DNA of 64,000 bases from Actinomycetes bacterium (GCA_023460975.1 JAEWOG010000103.1:70326-134325); one strand, 5' to 3'; numbered from the stretch's first letter, positions 10,252-18,891 are shown. Notes: generated from the sequence alone by a model not told the origin. Numbers and translations are program-made.

Positions 10252-11013
10252 ATGAGCGTTCTGGATCTCTTCCGACTGGACGGCAAGGTCGTCATCGTCA
10301 CCGGCGCCTCCAGCGGCCTCGGCGTCTCCTTTGCCCAGGCCTTTGCGGAGGCCGGCGCGGACGTCGTGCTGGCCGCGCGTCGTACGGACCGGCTCGCCGA
10401 CACTGCCGCCCTGGTGCAGGCTGCGGGGCGTCGCTCGCTCGTCGTCCAGGCCGATGTCGCCGACCCTGAGCAGTGCCAGGCGGTCGTGGACGCGGCCATG
10501 GCCGAGTTCGGTCGGGTGGACGTGCTGGTCAACAACGCCGGTGTCGGGACCGCCGTCCCCGCGACCCGCGAGACGCCCGAGCAGTTCCGCAGCGTCATCG
10601 ACGTCAACCTCAACGGCGCCTACTGGATGGCGCAGGCATGCGGGAGGGTGATGGGCTCGGGGTCGTCGATCATCAACATCTCCTCGGTGCTCGGGATCAC
10701 CACCGGAGGCCTTCCGCAGGCCGCGTACTCCGCCTCCAAGGCCGGCATCAACGGCCTCACGCGCGACCTGGCGCAGCAGTGGATGGGACGCAAGGGCATC
10801 CGCGTCAACTCCATCGCCCCGGGATTCTTCGCCTCTGAGATGACCGAGACCTACCCCGAGGGCTACCTCGACGCGATGATCACGCGGGTGCCCGCGGGCC
10901 GCAAGGGCGACCCGGCCGAGCTCGCGGCGACCGCCGTGTGGCTCGCCTCGCCGGCAGCGGGGTACGTGACCGGGCAGACCATCCCCGTGGACGGCGGCCT
11001 CACGATCGCCTGA
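10252..11013 (+). CDS. short-chain dehydrogenase/reductase (classical SDR)
   Basis: Protein of 253 residues with a complete classical SDR signature: nucleotide motif TGASSGLG (17-24), NNAG motif, catalytic Ser in ISSVLG, and Tyr159-x3-Lys163 (YSASK). It is an NAD(P)-dependent oxidoreductase; FabG-like and gluconate-5-dehydrogenase-like subfamilies are the closest in flavour, but the substrate is unknown. The ATG follows TAGGTT (10239-10244) by seven bases, so a leaderless start is chosen. Longer upstream reading would run through the promoter of the divergent gene. Confidence 0.9.
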   Translation: MSVLDLFRLDGKVVIVTGASSGLGVSFAQAFAEAGADVVLAARRTDRLADTAALVQAAGRRSLVVQADVADPEQCQAVVDAAMAEFGRVDVLVNNAGVGTAVPATRETPEQFRSVIDVNLNGAYWMAQACGRVMGSGSSIINISSVLGITTGGLPQAAYSASKAGINGLTRDLAQQWMGRKGIRVNSIAPGFFASEMTETYPEGYLDAMITRVPAGRKGDPAELAATAVWLASPAAGYVTGQTIPVDGGLTIA

Positions 11014-11043
11014 TCAACGCAGCCGGCGCACGGTCCGGGAGCC

Positions 11044-12330
11044 TCAGAGCCAGGGCTCACCCCGCACCACTCGGACCCTCGGGTCCTGCTCCCCCATCGC
11101 CTCCTCAAGGCGTTCGACGTCTCCGCTGCCCTGCCATCCGTTGAGGTTCCAGATCTTGGTGCCCCAGGGACCGCTGGCGTGGACGGGACCGCCCTCCAAG
11201 AACTGCAGGATCCGCTCATCGACGCACTCCAGCAGGTCGCGGGACCCGCTGTCGCAGGCGTCGCACCCACAGTCTGGAACGACCTCGATCACGGTGCGAT
11301 CCCCTGCAGCGAACGTGACGACCACGGCGGGACCACCGCCCGTGTCGGGATCGCCAGTGCTGAACTCGCCGCCCCCACCGTCGAGGCGCGAGGTGTGCAC
11401 GAGGAACGGCACGGCTCCCGCTCGCACCGGACGAACGATGCGTGACGAGACGTAGTCGGCCGGGTCGAGGTGCTCGACTCGGGCGATGCCGCGTTCGGTG
11501 AGCGCGGCCAGCCACGCGTCCACCCGGTCGGGAATCACCCGGTAGCGCTGCGGCTCGCTCACCCGTGAGTAGGCCGCCTCGGGCGCCTCATTCTGCGCCC
11601 ACTCCAGCCGCGGGTCGGGCCATTCGAGACGCGCGCCGGGAGTGGTGGCGTAGGCGCGCGCCACCGACTCCAGCAGCACTCCCCCGCGGTGGCTGCGCAG
11701 GTCACCCACGACCGACACCTCGATCCCCGAAATCGCCCGATCGTCGCCGGGCACGGCGGTGGCGACCTCCACGGTGAGTCCGACCACGAGGGCCGAGGGG
11801 TCTGCCCCCACCCAGCGTGACAGTGTCAGGTCGACGCGGGCGTGGCCAGGGGCGTCGAGGCCGTACCAGATGGATTCGGTGTTCGCGTCGTGCCGATGAC
11901 GGTAGGCCGCGGAGCCGCGAGCGCTCAGCCAGAGGTCGAGACTGGGGGCGGCGGCCAGTCCCACCGCCACTTCCCGGAGCACACCAGCGTCGGGCGCGCC
12001 GGGAGGCCACGTCACGGGCTCGACGAGTGCCGCGTGAGCAGCCTCGTCCACCACGCCGGACACCTCGATCGCCACGCCCTGGGGAGAGGTCCACGTCTCC
12101 TGCCACGGCACGCCCGCCGCCTCGTCGGCCTCACCCTCCACAGCCAGAAGGAAGTCGGCACCCTCGACCAACAGCAGTACGGCACCCCACGGCCCGGCCA
12201 CCCGTGCCGCGGAACGGTGCGGCTCCAGCGTCCAGCCGGCCTCAACGGGCACGTGCGCTCGCTGGAGCGCGCCCACGGCAGCGACGAGGTCGCAGACCCC
12301 AACCACGACGTGATTCACGGTGACCGGCAT
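11044..12330 (-). CDS. two-domain protein: VOC/glyoxalase-like N-terminus, DUF6226-like C-terminus
   Basis: Protein of 428 residues. Residues 1-~130 (VTVNHVVVGVCDLVAAVGAL) look like a glyoxalase/VOC fold; the middle is Trp- and Val-rich with no recognised family. The C-terminal part (from about 270) contains PDRVDAWLAALTERG and a Cys-rich PDCGCDACDSGS motif near 352-363, which I associate with the DUF6226 family. The reaction is unknown. The ATG at 12330 lies six bases after GAGGAT, favouring this start over an upstream one. A gap of about 96 bases separates it from the DUF2470 gene upstream on the same strand. It is convergent with the SDR. Confidence 0.7.
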   Translation of the reverse strand: MPVTVNHVVVGVCDLVAAVGALQRAHVPVEAGWTLEPHRSAARVAGPWGAVLLLVEGADFLLAVEGEADEAAGVPWQETWTSPQGVAIEVSGVVDEAAHAALVEPVTWPPGAPDAGVLREVAVGLAAAPSLDLWLSARGSAAYRHRHDANTESIWYGLDAPGHARVDLTLSRWVGADPSALVVGLTVEVATAVPGDDRAISGIEVSVVGDLRSHRGGVLLESVARAYATTPGARLEWPDPRLEWAQNEAPEAAYSRVSEPQRYRVIPDRVDAWLAALTERGIARVEHLDPADYVSSRIVRPVRAGAVPFLVHTSRLDGGGGEFSTGDPDTGGGPAVVVTFAAGDRTVIEVVPDCGCDACDSGSRDLLECVDERILQFLEGGPVHASGPWGTKIWNLNGWQGSGDVERLEEAMGEQDPRVRVVRGEPWL

Positions 12331-12426
12331 GAGCCCATCCTCACCCCCTCGCGACGCAACCGCCACGGGTTTGCGTGGCCTCACCACGACGAGCGTGCGT
12401 ACGCGCACAGCCCTGCCTCGCGCAGG

Positions 12427-13203
12427 TCAGGTGTCGCACCCCAGCGTCGGGCCACCGGGCAGGAGACGCTCGAGCATCTCCGCGAAGGCGTCCACGAGGT
12501 CGCATCCGCAGCGGGCCCGGGCCGCGAATGACAGGTTGACGTCGCGCGCAGGCAGGCCGACGCGCAGGCTGACGCCGTACTGGCTCAGCCGGACGGCCCG
12601 GACCGGCCCGGGGAGTCGAGTGGGCATGACGGCATCCGCCAGCGCCTCCAGGACATCGGCGTGGTCCTCGTCGAGGTGCGCCAACCAGTCCGCTTCGTGC
12701 TCGAGCAGCGGATCGGGCCGTGCCGCACGGTAGTCGGCGGCGTCCACCGCCACCGGACCGGTCGGCATGCCCGCGAGGTGCAACTGCACCGCCATCCGGC
12801 GCGGCACCAGTCGCATCACCGGCTGCCCCAGGTCGCGTTCACCGGGCACGATCAGGTGCGACCGGGCGCCGTCGGGGAGCGGATCGACGTGCGCGGACAG
12901 GTCCGCGGTCATCGTGAGGGTGCCCCGGACCCGGTCGGCCACGGCGATGGGCACCAGGTCCACGGCCACGACCCGCACGGGCCTGACCAGGTCTGGCGCG
13001 AGAGCGCCTGCAGCGCCCGCGCCCGCGGGCGGGACGAAGACGACGGTCCCGTCCTCGAGCATGGCGTGGCGCGCCAGCTCCGTCGCAGCCACGGTGTCCC
13101 CCAGCCGTACGGAGCTCGCGTTGACGAGGACCGAGCGTGCGGCCTCCGCGGCACTCGGGCCAAAGCAGGAGCGGGAGGATCGCCGTACCGCGGACTGAGT
13201 CAT
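12427..13203 (-). CDS. DUF2470 domain protein, probably iron-regulated (haem/iron utilisation-like)
   Basis: Protein of 258 residues. The C-terminal part (DWLAHLDEDHADVLEALAD, about residue 180 on) is the DUF2470 domain, found in HugZ-like haem-handling proteins and beside siderophore genes. The N-terminal half resembles a split-barrel haem-oxygenase-like region. A cytoplasmic role in haem or iron handling is inferred from family and regulation. A 19-base DtxR/IdeR-type iron box overlaps the start codon, and the presumed -10 (TAGGTT) lies in the box, so iron-loaded repressor would block the promoter directly. There is no Shine-Dalgarno. Confidence 0.8.
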   Translation of the reverse strand: MTQSAVRRSSRSCFGPSAAEAARSVLVNASSVRLGDTVAATELARHAMLEDGTVVFVPPAGAGAAGALAPDLVRPVRVVAVDLVPIAVADRVRGTLTMTADLSAHVDPLPDGARSHLIVPGERDLGQPVMRLVPRRMAVQLHLAGMPTGPVAVDAADYRAARPDPLLEHEADWLAHLDEDHADVLEALADAVMPTRLPGPVRAVRLSQYGVSLRVGLPARDVNLSFAARARCGCDLVDAFAEMLERLLPGGPTLGCDT

Positions 13204-13221
13204 AAGGTAAGGCTAACCTAA
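13203..13221 (-). promoter_or_regulatory. DtxR/IdeR-type iron box upstream of the DUF2470 gene
   Basis: Plus-strand reading TAAGGTAAGGCTAACCTAA differs from the palindromic iron-box consensus TTAGGTTAGGCTAACCTAA at two positions. It touches the DUF2470 start codon and overlaps the last codons of the upstream TetR gene. Confidence 0.85.
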
Positions 13222-13794
13222 TTCGATCTGGTGGAGAAGGATGGTCTCAACTGCTCGCGCCAGATGGTCACCGAGGTCCTCGTACGCCAGCACCCCCATG
13301 CCCGCATGCAACAACGCACCGGAGAAGGCCAGCAGCAGGGCATCGAGCACGGCAGCCGAGCCCGCCTCCCCCACCGCCTCGCGGAACAGGCGCGCCCAGT
13401 GCGTCCCGAGCACCAGACGCAGGCCCGCGACATCGTCCTCGGGGGCCATCAGACTGCGCGTGGCCGCGCTGGCGAGCGCAGGCTGCGCGGCGATCACCTC
13501 ACTCAGGTGCCGCACGAGCCCCTCGACCCGCTCCACGGCGTTCCCCTGCGGTTCGGGGGCGCCCGCCTCCAGCACGGCACGGCAGAAGACCCCTGCGCAC
13601 AGGTGGTTCTTGGAGGAGAAGTAGGTGTAGGCCGTCGCCGCCGAGACCTGCGCATCCGCCGCGACCAGTCGCAGCGTCAGGTCCTCGTACCCACGCTCAT
13701 CCAGGAACGCCTCCGCTGCGTCGAGAACCTTCTCGACCGTGGCGATCTGGCGCGCGTTGAGACGACGAGTCGGGGAGAACCATTCATTCGGCAC
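13213..13794 (-). CDS. TetR-family transcriptional regulator
   Basis: Protein of 193 residues. An N-terminal helix-turn-helix domain (about residues 15-65, with LTLRLVAADAQVSAATAYTYFSSK) is followed by an all-helical ligand-binding domain. These are usually repressors released by a small hydrophobic ligand. The effector and targets are unknown; an SDR lies nearby and lipid-type ligands are common for the family. The GTG lies six bases after TAGCGT (13801-13806), so a leaderless transcript is likely. The 3' end overlaps the iron box of the next gene. Confidence 0.92.
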   Translation of the reverse strand: MPNEWFSPTRRLNARQIATVEKVLDAAEAFLDERGYEDLTLRLVAADAQVSAATAYTYFSSKNHLCAGVFCRAVLEAGAPEPQGNAVERVEGLVRHLSEVIAAQPALASAATRSLMAPEDDVAGLRLVLGTHWARLFREAVGEAGSAAVLDALLLAFSGALLHAGMGVLAYEDLGDHLARAVETILLHQIELG

Positions 13795-13872
13795 GCCCCC
13801 ACGCTAGGGCGTGGCGACGAGCCGGGGCACGACCGCCCCTCCACCGGCACGGCTGCTCCGCCCTGAGAAAGC

Positions 13873-13906
13873 CAGAAGGCCGGATCCGCGCGGATCCGGC
13901 CTTCTG
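13873..13906 (-). terminator. terminator of tRNA-Ala
   Basis: A perfect 34-base palindrome (two 17-base arms meeting between 13889 and 13890) lies seven bases after the tRNA 3' end. It can form a very stable hairpin and contains two GGATCC sites. Confidence 0.8.
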
Positions 13907-13913
13907 ATTCTTG

Positions 13914-13986
13914 TGGAGGTGAGGGGACTCGAACCCCTGACCCCCTGCATGCCATGCAGGTGCGCTACCAGCTGCGCCACACCCCC
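13914..13986 (-). tRNA. tRNA-Ala (GGC)
   Basis: Seventy-three bases fold as a full cloverleaf on the minus strand. The acceptor stem contains G3:U70, the identity element of alanine tRNAs. The anticodon arm CCTGC-ATGGCAT-GCAGG gives anticodon GGC, and the T arm has GGTTCGAGTCC. The discriminator base is A. The CCA tail is not encoded (CAA follows). Confidence 0.97.
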
Positions 13987-14068
13987 AAGGGTCATCGCCC
14001 CGCTTGGGGCAACGACGAGAACATTAGCAACACGACCGGCAAGTGCGAAATCCGGGGGGCCTGGTCGT

Positions 14069-14719
14069 TCACAAGCCGGTCGCGACCCGGTTCCAGGCGC
14101 GGATTCGCCACGCTTGCCCGTCGGGCATCCCCATGAACCCAGATCCAGAATCGTCGAGCACTGCGAAGCCGCAGTTGTCGAAACCTCCCAGCGCGAGCCC
14201 GGCAGATCGCGCGCCGACGAACTCAAGGGCTGCCGTCCGCATCACCGCTCCGTGGGCCACCACCATGCCGGTCTCCCCCGCCTGGACGGCCTGTGCCGCC
14301 TCGGCAAGGGCAGGAAGGAACCGAGCGGTCGCCTGCTCGGGGGCCTCCGCCCCCGCCACCGCACCGAAGTCCCCCGCCCGTACGGCAGCCGCCTGCTCCG
14401 GTTCCGCCGCGCAGAATTCGGCCCACGTCCGCCCTTCCCGGGCATCCCCCACTGAGAACTCGCGCAGCCGAGGATCGAGCCGCACCTCAAGCCCCAGCGG
14501 GGCCGCCACGAGACGTGCGGTCTCCGCAGCCCGCGACAGGTCCGAGCTGACGATGAAGGTGGGGGCGTACGCAGCGATCACCGGTGCCACCGCTTGCGCC
14601 TGAGCGCGACCCGCACTGTTCAGGGGAATGTCGCGATGCCCTTGGGCACGCCCCTCGAGGTTGTAGTCGGTCTGCCCGTGCCGCAGCAGAAGAAGACGCC
14701 GGCCTGGGGGCGTACTCAC
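14069..14719 (-). CDS. histidine phosphatase family protein
   Basis: Protein of 216 residues of the phosphoglycerate-mutase-like superfamily. LLLLRHGQTDYNLEGRAQGH near the N-terminus holds the RHG catalytic motif, and VVAHGAVMR carries the second catalytic His. The family hydrolyses phosphomonoesters; the substrate is not predictable. The GTG start overlaps the rsfS stop by four bases (GTGA), so it is translationally coupled as the last gene of the nadD-rsfS operon, a common actinobacterial arrangement. Confidence 0.9.
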   Translation of the reverse strand: MSTPPGRRLLLLRHGQTDYNLEGRAQGHRDIPLNSAGRAQAQAVAPVIAAYAPTFIVSSDLSRAAETARLVAAPLGLEVRLDPRLREFSVGDAREGRTWAEFCAAEPEQAAAVRAGDFGAVAGAEAPEQATARFLPALAEAAQAVQAGETGMVVAHGAVMRTAALEFVGARSAGLALGGFDNCGFAVLDDSGSGFMGMPDGQAWRIRAWNRVATGL

Positions 14720-15084
14720 TCCTCAGTGGCGCCCGGCAGAGCAATCGCCGGGCAGTCGCGCCACAAGCGGTCCAGCGCGTAGAACTCGCGCTCCTCATCG
14801 TGCTGCACGTGCACCACGATGTCGCCGTAGTCCAGCAGGACCCAGCGTCCCTCTCGGTGGCCCTCGCGACGGATCGGCTTGGCCCCCGCCTCGCGCAGCT
14901 TGTCCTCGATCTCGTCGACGATGGCACCCACGAGTCGCTCGTTGCCTGCGGAGGCCAGGAGGAAGGCGTCGGTGATGGCCAACTGCTCACTGACGTCGAA
15001 GGCGAGGATGTTCTCCGCCTTCTTGTCCTCCGCGGCCGCGGCAGCGACGGCGATGAGGTTGAGCGAGTAGTCAGAGGCGGTCAT
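14716..15084 (-). CDS. rsfS: ribosome silencing factor
   Basis: Protein of 122 residues starting MTASDYSLNLIAVAAAAAEDKKAENILAFDVSE (only landmarks given), typical of the RsfS/Iojap family. It binds ribosomal protein uL14 on the large subunit and prevents subunit joining when nutrients are short. The conserved C-terminal DYGDIVVHV segment is present. It overlaps nadD by 14 bases upstream and the phosphatase by four bases downstream, indicating one operon. Longer upstream reading is within nadD and is rejected. Confidence 0.95.
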   Translation of the reverse strand: MTASDYSLNLIAVAAAAAEDKKAENILAFDVSEQLAITDAFLLASAGNERLVGAIVDEIEDKLREAGAKPIRREGHREGRWVLLDYGDIVVHVQHDEEREFYALDRLWRDCPAIALPGATEE

Positions 15085-15709
15085 GAGTTTCCTTCTCGGG
15101 GGCGGCATCTGCCTCGCCGGAGGGCGAGTAGAGGCGGTGCTTGGCGATGTACTGGACCACGCCGTCGGGTACGAGGTACCACACGGGCTCACCGCGCTGG
15201 GTCCGCAACCGACAGTCGGTGCTGGAGATCGCCAACGCGGGGATCTCCACCATGGTGACGCGATCAGAGGGGATCTTGGCAATCGTCGCCGGATCCATGG
15301 TGTATCCGGGGCGGGTGCAGCCCACGAAGTTGGCCAGCTCGAACAACTCCCCCGCATCGCGCCAGGTGAAGATGTCCGCCAGCGCATCGGCGCCGGTGAT
15401 GAAGTACAACTCCGCGTCCGGCATCTGCGCCCGCAGGTCCCGCAGGGTGTCGATCGTGTACGTCGGGCCGTCCCGGTCCAGGTCGACCCGGGAGACGGTG
15501 AACCGCGGATTCGACGCGGTCGCGACCACCGTCATGAGGTAGCGGTGCTCCGCGGGCGAGACAGCCCGGTCCGCCTTCTGCCACGGATCCCCCGTGGGGA
15601 CGAAGACGACCTCGTCGAGGTCGAACCATGCCTGCACCTCGGAGGCAGCCACGAGGTGACCGTGATGGATGGGATCGAACGTCCCACCCATCACTCCGAC
15701 GCGACGCAT
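15071..15709 (-). CDS. nadD: nicotinate-nucleotide adenylyltransferase
   Basis: Protein of 212 residues, converting nicotinate mononucleotide plus ATP to deamido-NAD in NAD synthesis. The GGTFDPIHHGHL motif at the N-terminus is the nucleotidyltransferase HxGH signature, and ISSTDCRLR near the C-terminus is the second ATP-binding motif. The ATG at 15709 is chosen because the catalytic motif begins seven residues later and because it lies six bases after GAGCAT (xANNNT). An upstream in-frame start at 15760 would add 17 Arg-rich residues. It overlaps rsfS by 14 bases. Confidence 0.95.
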   Translation of the reverse strand: MRRVGVMGGTFDPIHHGHLVAASEVQAWFDLDEVVFVPTGDPWQKADRAVSPAEHRYLMTVVATASNPRFTVSRVDLDRDGPTYTIDTLRDLRAQMPDAELYFITGADALADIFTWRDAGELFELANFVGCTRPGYTMDPATIAKIPSDRVTMVEIPALAISSTDCRLRTQRGEPVWYLVPDGVVQYIAKHRLYSPSGEADAAPEKETHDRL

Positions 15710-15729
15710 GGCCCGATGCTCAGCGAGAC

Positions 15730-15873
15730 TCAGGAGTGCTCGCGCCCGCCGCCGAACCACACGAGGGCCAGCAGGGCCGCGAGCAGGATGCCGAGGGCGA
15801 GGCCGCCCACGACGTACGGGGAGACCGCGGGCTCGGCGGACTCGGAGGCAACGATCATGAGGGCGTTCAGCAT
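15730..15873 (-). CDS. small single-pass membrane protein (47 aa)
   Basis: An ATG-initiated frame of 47 residues begins MLNALMIVASE. One strongly hydrophobic helix (about residues 21-40, VVGGLALGILLAALLALVWF) is followed by a short Gly/Arg/His tail. The ATG lies exactly six bases after TAGGAT (15880-15885), as in other leaderless genes here. It sits between proA (34 bases) and nadD (20 bases) on the same strand. The function is unknown; a small membrane protein at this position is plausible as part of the nadD operon. Confidence 0.7.
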   Translation of the reverse strand: MLNALMIVASESAEPAVSPYVVGGLALGILLAALLALVWFGGGREHS

Positions 15874-15907
15874 GGGGGGATCCTATCGGCAGGAGCGGTG
15901 AGGCGGG

Positions 15908-17149
15908 TCAGCGGACGTGACCGTCGCCGGTGACGACGTACTTCGTGGAGGTCATCTCCGGAAGGCCCATGGGTCCGCGGGCGTGCAGCTTCTGGGTCGA
16001 GATGCCGATCTCGGCGCCGAAGCCGAACTCTCCCCCGTCGGTGAACCGGGTCGAGGCGTTCACGAGGACGGCGGCGGAGTCGACGGCCGCAGTGAACCGC
16101 CTGATCACGCGCTGGTCCTCGGCGATGACGGCATCCGTGTGGCCGCTGGAGTGGCGACGAATGTGCGCGATCGCCTGCTCGACGTCATCCACGACCGCAG
16201 CCGAGATGTCGAGCGAGAGATATTCGGTGTCGAAGTCCTCGGCCGTCGCGGCGACGACGCCGTCGTACTCGCAGAACACGGAGTCCCCGTGAATCGTGAC
16301 GCCGCGCTCGCGCAGGGCATCGATCACGACCGGTACGAACTGGTCGGCCAGGTCGGAGTGGATCAGCAACGACTCCGCCGAGTTGCACACCGAGGTGCGG
16401 TGGGTCTTGGAGTTGATCACGATCTCCAACGCCTTGGCGAGGTCGGCGGAGGCGTCGACGTACACATGGCAGTTGCCCACGCCCGTCTCGATCACGGGCA
16501 CCGTGGACTCCTCCACGACCGTGTTGATCAGCCCAGCGCCGCCTCGCGGGATGAGTACGTCGACCAGCCCCCGCGCCCGCATCAGCTCCTTGACCGACTC
16601 GTGCGACTCGGTGCTGACCAGCTGGAAGACCTCGGGCGAGATCCCCACCGAGGCGACGGCTGCACGCAGCGCCTCGACGATCGCGGCATTCGACGTGTGG
16701 GCGCTCGACGACCCCCGCAGCAGCACGGCGTTGCCCGACTTGAGGCAGATGCCGGCCGCGTCCGCGGTGACGTTGGGACGGGCCTCGTAGATCATCCCGA
16801 CGACGCCGAACGGCACCCGGACCTGCCGCAACTCCAACCCGTTGGCCAGCGTGGAGCCCCGGACGACCTCGCCCACCGGATCCGGGAGCGCGGCCACCTC
16901 GCGCAGTCCAGCAGCCATCGCCTCCAGTCGCTGCGAGGTGAGCCGGAGGCGGTCGATGATGTTGGGGGCCGTCCCGCCGGCCTCGGCGCGTGCCACATCT
17001 GCCTCGTTGGCGGCCAGGATGGCCACGGATGAATCGATCAGCGCGTCCGCCATCGCAGCGAGGGCTCGATCCTTCACCTCTCGCGTGGTCACGGCGAGGT
17101 CGTAGCTGGCCTCGCGAGCCGCCAGAGCGAGAGCGCGCACGTCGTTCAT
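15908..17149 (-). CDS. proA: gamma-glutamyl phosphate reductase
   Basis: Protein of 413 residues, the second step of proline synthesis: it reduces gamma-glutamyl phosphate to glutamate semialdehyde with NADPH. The aldehyde-dehydrogenase-like fold is evident, with the catalytic Cys in SVCNSAESL near residue 253 and the GGEFGFGAEIGISTQKLHARGPMG C-terminal signature in parts. Length is normal. ProB is not in the window. The ATG follows TAGGCT (17156-17161) by six bases, indicating a leaderless transcript. Confidence 0.97.
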   Translation of the reverse strand: MNDVRALALAAREASYDLAVTTREVKDRALAAMADALIDSSVAILAANEADVARAEAGGTAPNIIDRLRLTSQRLEAMAAGLREVAALPDPVGEVVRGSTLANGLELRQVRVPFGVVGMIYEARPNVTADAAGICLKSGNAVLLRGSSSAHTSNAAIVEALRAAVASVGISPEVFQLVSTESHESVKELMRARGLVDVLIPRGGAGLINTVVEESTVPVIETGVGNCHVYVDASADLAKALEIVINSKTHRTSVCNSAESLLIHSDLADQFVPVVIDALRERGVTIHGDSVFCEYDGVVAATAEDFDTEYLSLDISAAVVDDVEQAIAHIRRHSSGHTDAVIAEDQRVIRRFTAAVDSAAVLVNASTRFTDGGEFGFGAEIGISTQKLHARGPMGLPEMTSTKYVVTGDGHVR

Positions 17150-17326
17150 GCAGCGAGCCTAGGCCGACCCTGCGAACCGGCGAGACGGCGTCTTGCCACG
17201 TGAGTCGCACCCCGGCTCGAACACCTCCGATGGCGCGCGAAAAACCGCAGGCAACTTTCTGCGCATGAGCCGCGTCACAATCAGAGACCACGCATCGTGG
17301 TTCCACTCATTTCGGGGAGGCACACC

Positions 17327-18865
17327 ATGTCAACCATCCGCCTGAGCGTCTCGGCCGTGGCCCTTGCCGCCGCCGCGTCCCTGGCAGCACCAGCAACAGC
17401 AGTGTCAACGGCGGGCACGTCAGTGGCCGGCACGTCGGCCACCGCCACGTCCAGCGCACCCGCTTCCACCGCCCCGACCCCACTCCCGGATCTTGCCCGG
17501 GCGGTCGGCGAAAGGGGCGGGGTGTGGGCGCCGAGCGAGATGACCGTCACGCGCTGGGGCCGTCAGAAGAACATCTGGCTCTCGCCCCAGGCACGACTGG
17601 TGGCCGGCACCACCCCGATCGAGTTCCGCACCAGCCGCACCTCGTACAGCCAGCCGGTCCGCACCACGTGGCACCGCGGCGAGGAGAGCGGCCCGGTGAA
17701 CGTCTCGCAGAAGAACCTTCGCAAGCTCTACGGCCTGTCCACGATCTCGATCCGTGACGCCAACGGCACCGTCCTCAAGGAGCGTGCCCTGGGGTCCTGT
17801 CTGGCCGGGATGACGAGTCCTGCACGGATGGACGCTCCCACGACGTCCCCCTACCCGAACAGCGGATGCCCGTGGAACCCGTTCGCCCTCGGCATGGTTC
17901 ACGGCGTGCAGGCCGGCTGGTCCATCCCCTTGTGGGAGAACGGGCTGCGCATCGAGGCCCGCACCTCGACCCTGGACATGACGATCACCCTGGGCAAGGC
18001 GTACGCGGACGCGCTGGGCATCCCCGAGGCAGACCGCTCGGCCACGACGCGCGTGGTGGTCAAGCGCCGCGGCCCGGGTCACCGCGAGGCCGAACGCACC
18101 ACTGACGCGAAGGACCCCAAGGCACCCAACCCCGAGCTCGGCCCCGAGCCGACCACCCGCGCCGCGGGGGCGCCGGCGGGCAACGAGCCTGATCTGCGGG
18201 CACTTCCCGTGGGCCAGGTCGCCACGGCCCGCCAGGGCACCCTGTTGCGCTTCGAGACGGGTGTGTGGAACGCCGGCCCCGGCCCGTTGGTCGTGGACGG
18301 GTTCCGCGAAGCACGCACCGGGTCGATGACCGGCTACCAGCAGTTCTACGACGCCAACGGCGACAACGCCGGCCACGTACGACTGGGGGGCAACGTCTTC
18401 CGGATGTCGAAGAACGGCTGGGAATGGCGCACCAACATGATCAGCGGGTACCGCTTGGTGGACCGCTCCGGTCGCACCGTCGACGAGGCCTCGCGCACCA
18501 GCCTGTGCGCCGCCAACGTGGAGATCGTCGACGCGACGGTGCCGCGGGCGATCTGGAAGCCGTTCGAGTCGCCGTTCAACACCTCGTGCGAGACCGGCTC
18601 CGCAATGTCGGTTCGCTACTCGATCGCCACCGGGATGGGTGACTACTCGTACCGCTGGTCCCGCGCTGAGGCACTGGACATCAGCAAGGTGCCCCAGGGC
18701 TGGTACCGCCTCGAGGTCATCGCGAACCCGACGGGGACCCTGATGGAGGCCGACAAGGCCAACAACACCACCTCGCGCGCCATCTGGCTCGGCCCCGTCG
18801 GCCCGCGACGCGAAGTCAAGGTCGCTCCGGTCGGCATCGTGGACGACAAGGGTTACCGCCGCTGA
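17327..18865 (+). CDS. secreted lysyl-oxidase-fold protein lacking the copper histidines
   Basis: Protein of 512 residues. A signal peptide (about 1-26, ending ATA-VST) is followed by an Ala/Thr/Ser-rich linker and a region of unknown type. From about residue 300 the C-terminal domain resembles lysyl oxidase, ending with a WYRLEVIANPTGTLMEADKANN motif typical of that family. The copper site WHWHxH is replaced by Trp-Glu-Trp-Arg-Thr-Asn at 365-370, so oxidase activity is unlikely. A structural or binding role at the cell surface is inferred. GGGGAGG precedes the ATG. A small inverted repeat, ACCACG-CAT-CGTGGT, lies in the leader (17287-17301). Confidence 0.75.
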   Translation: MSTIRLSVSAVALAAAASLAAPATAVSTAGTSVAGTSATATSSAPASTAPTPLPDLARAVGERGGVWAPSEMTVTRWGRQKNIWLSPQARLVAGTTPIEFRTSRTSYSQPVRTTWHRGEESGPVNVSQKNLRKLYGLSTISIRDANGTVLKERALGSCLAGMTSPARMDAPTTSPYPNSGCPWNPFALGMVHGVQAGWSIPLWENGLRIEARTSTLDMTITLGKAYADALGIPEADRSATTRVVVKRRGPGHREAERTTDAKDPKAPNPELGPEPTTRAAGAPAGNEPDLRALPVGQVATARQGTLLRFETGVWNAGPGPLVVDGFREARTGSMTGYQQFYDANGDNAGHVRLGGNVFRMSKNGWEWRTNMISGYRLVDRSGRTVDEASRTSLCAANVEIVDATVPRAIWKPFESPFNTSCETGSAMSVRYSIATGMGDYSYRWSRAEALDISKVPQGWYRLEVIANPTGTLMEADKANNTTSRAIWLGPVGPRREVKVAPVGIVDDKGYRR

Positions 18866-18891
18866 GCAGCGGTTGCGCCCGCATGCAGGAA

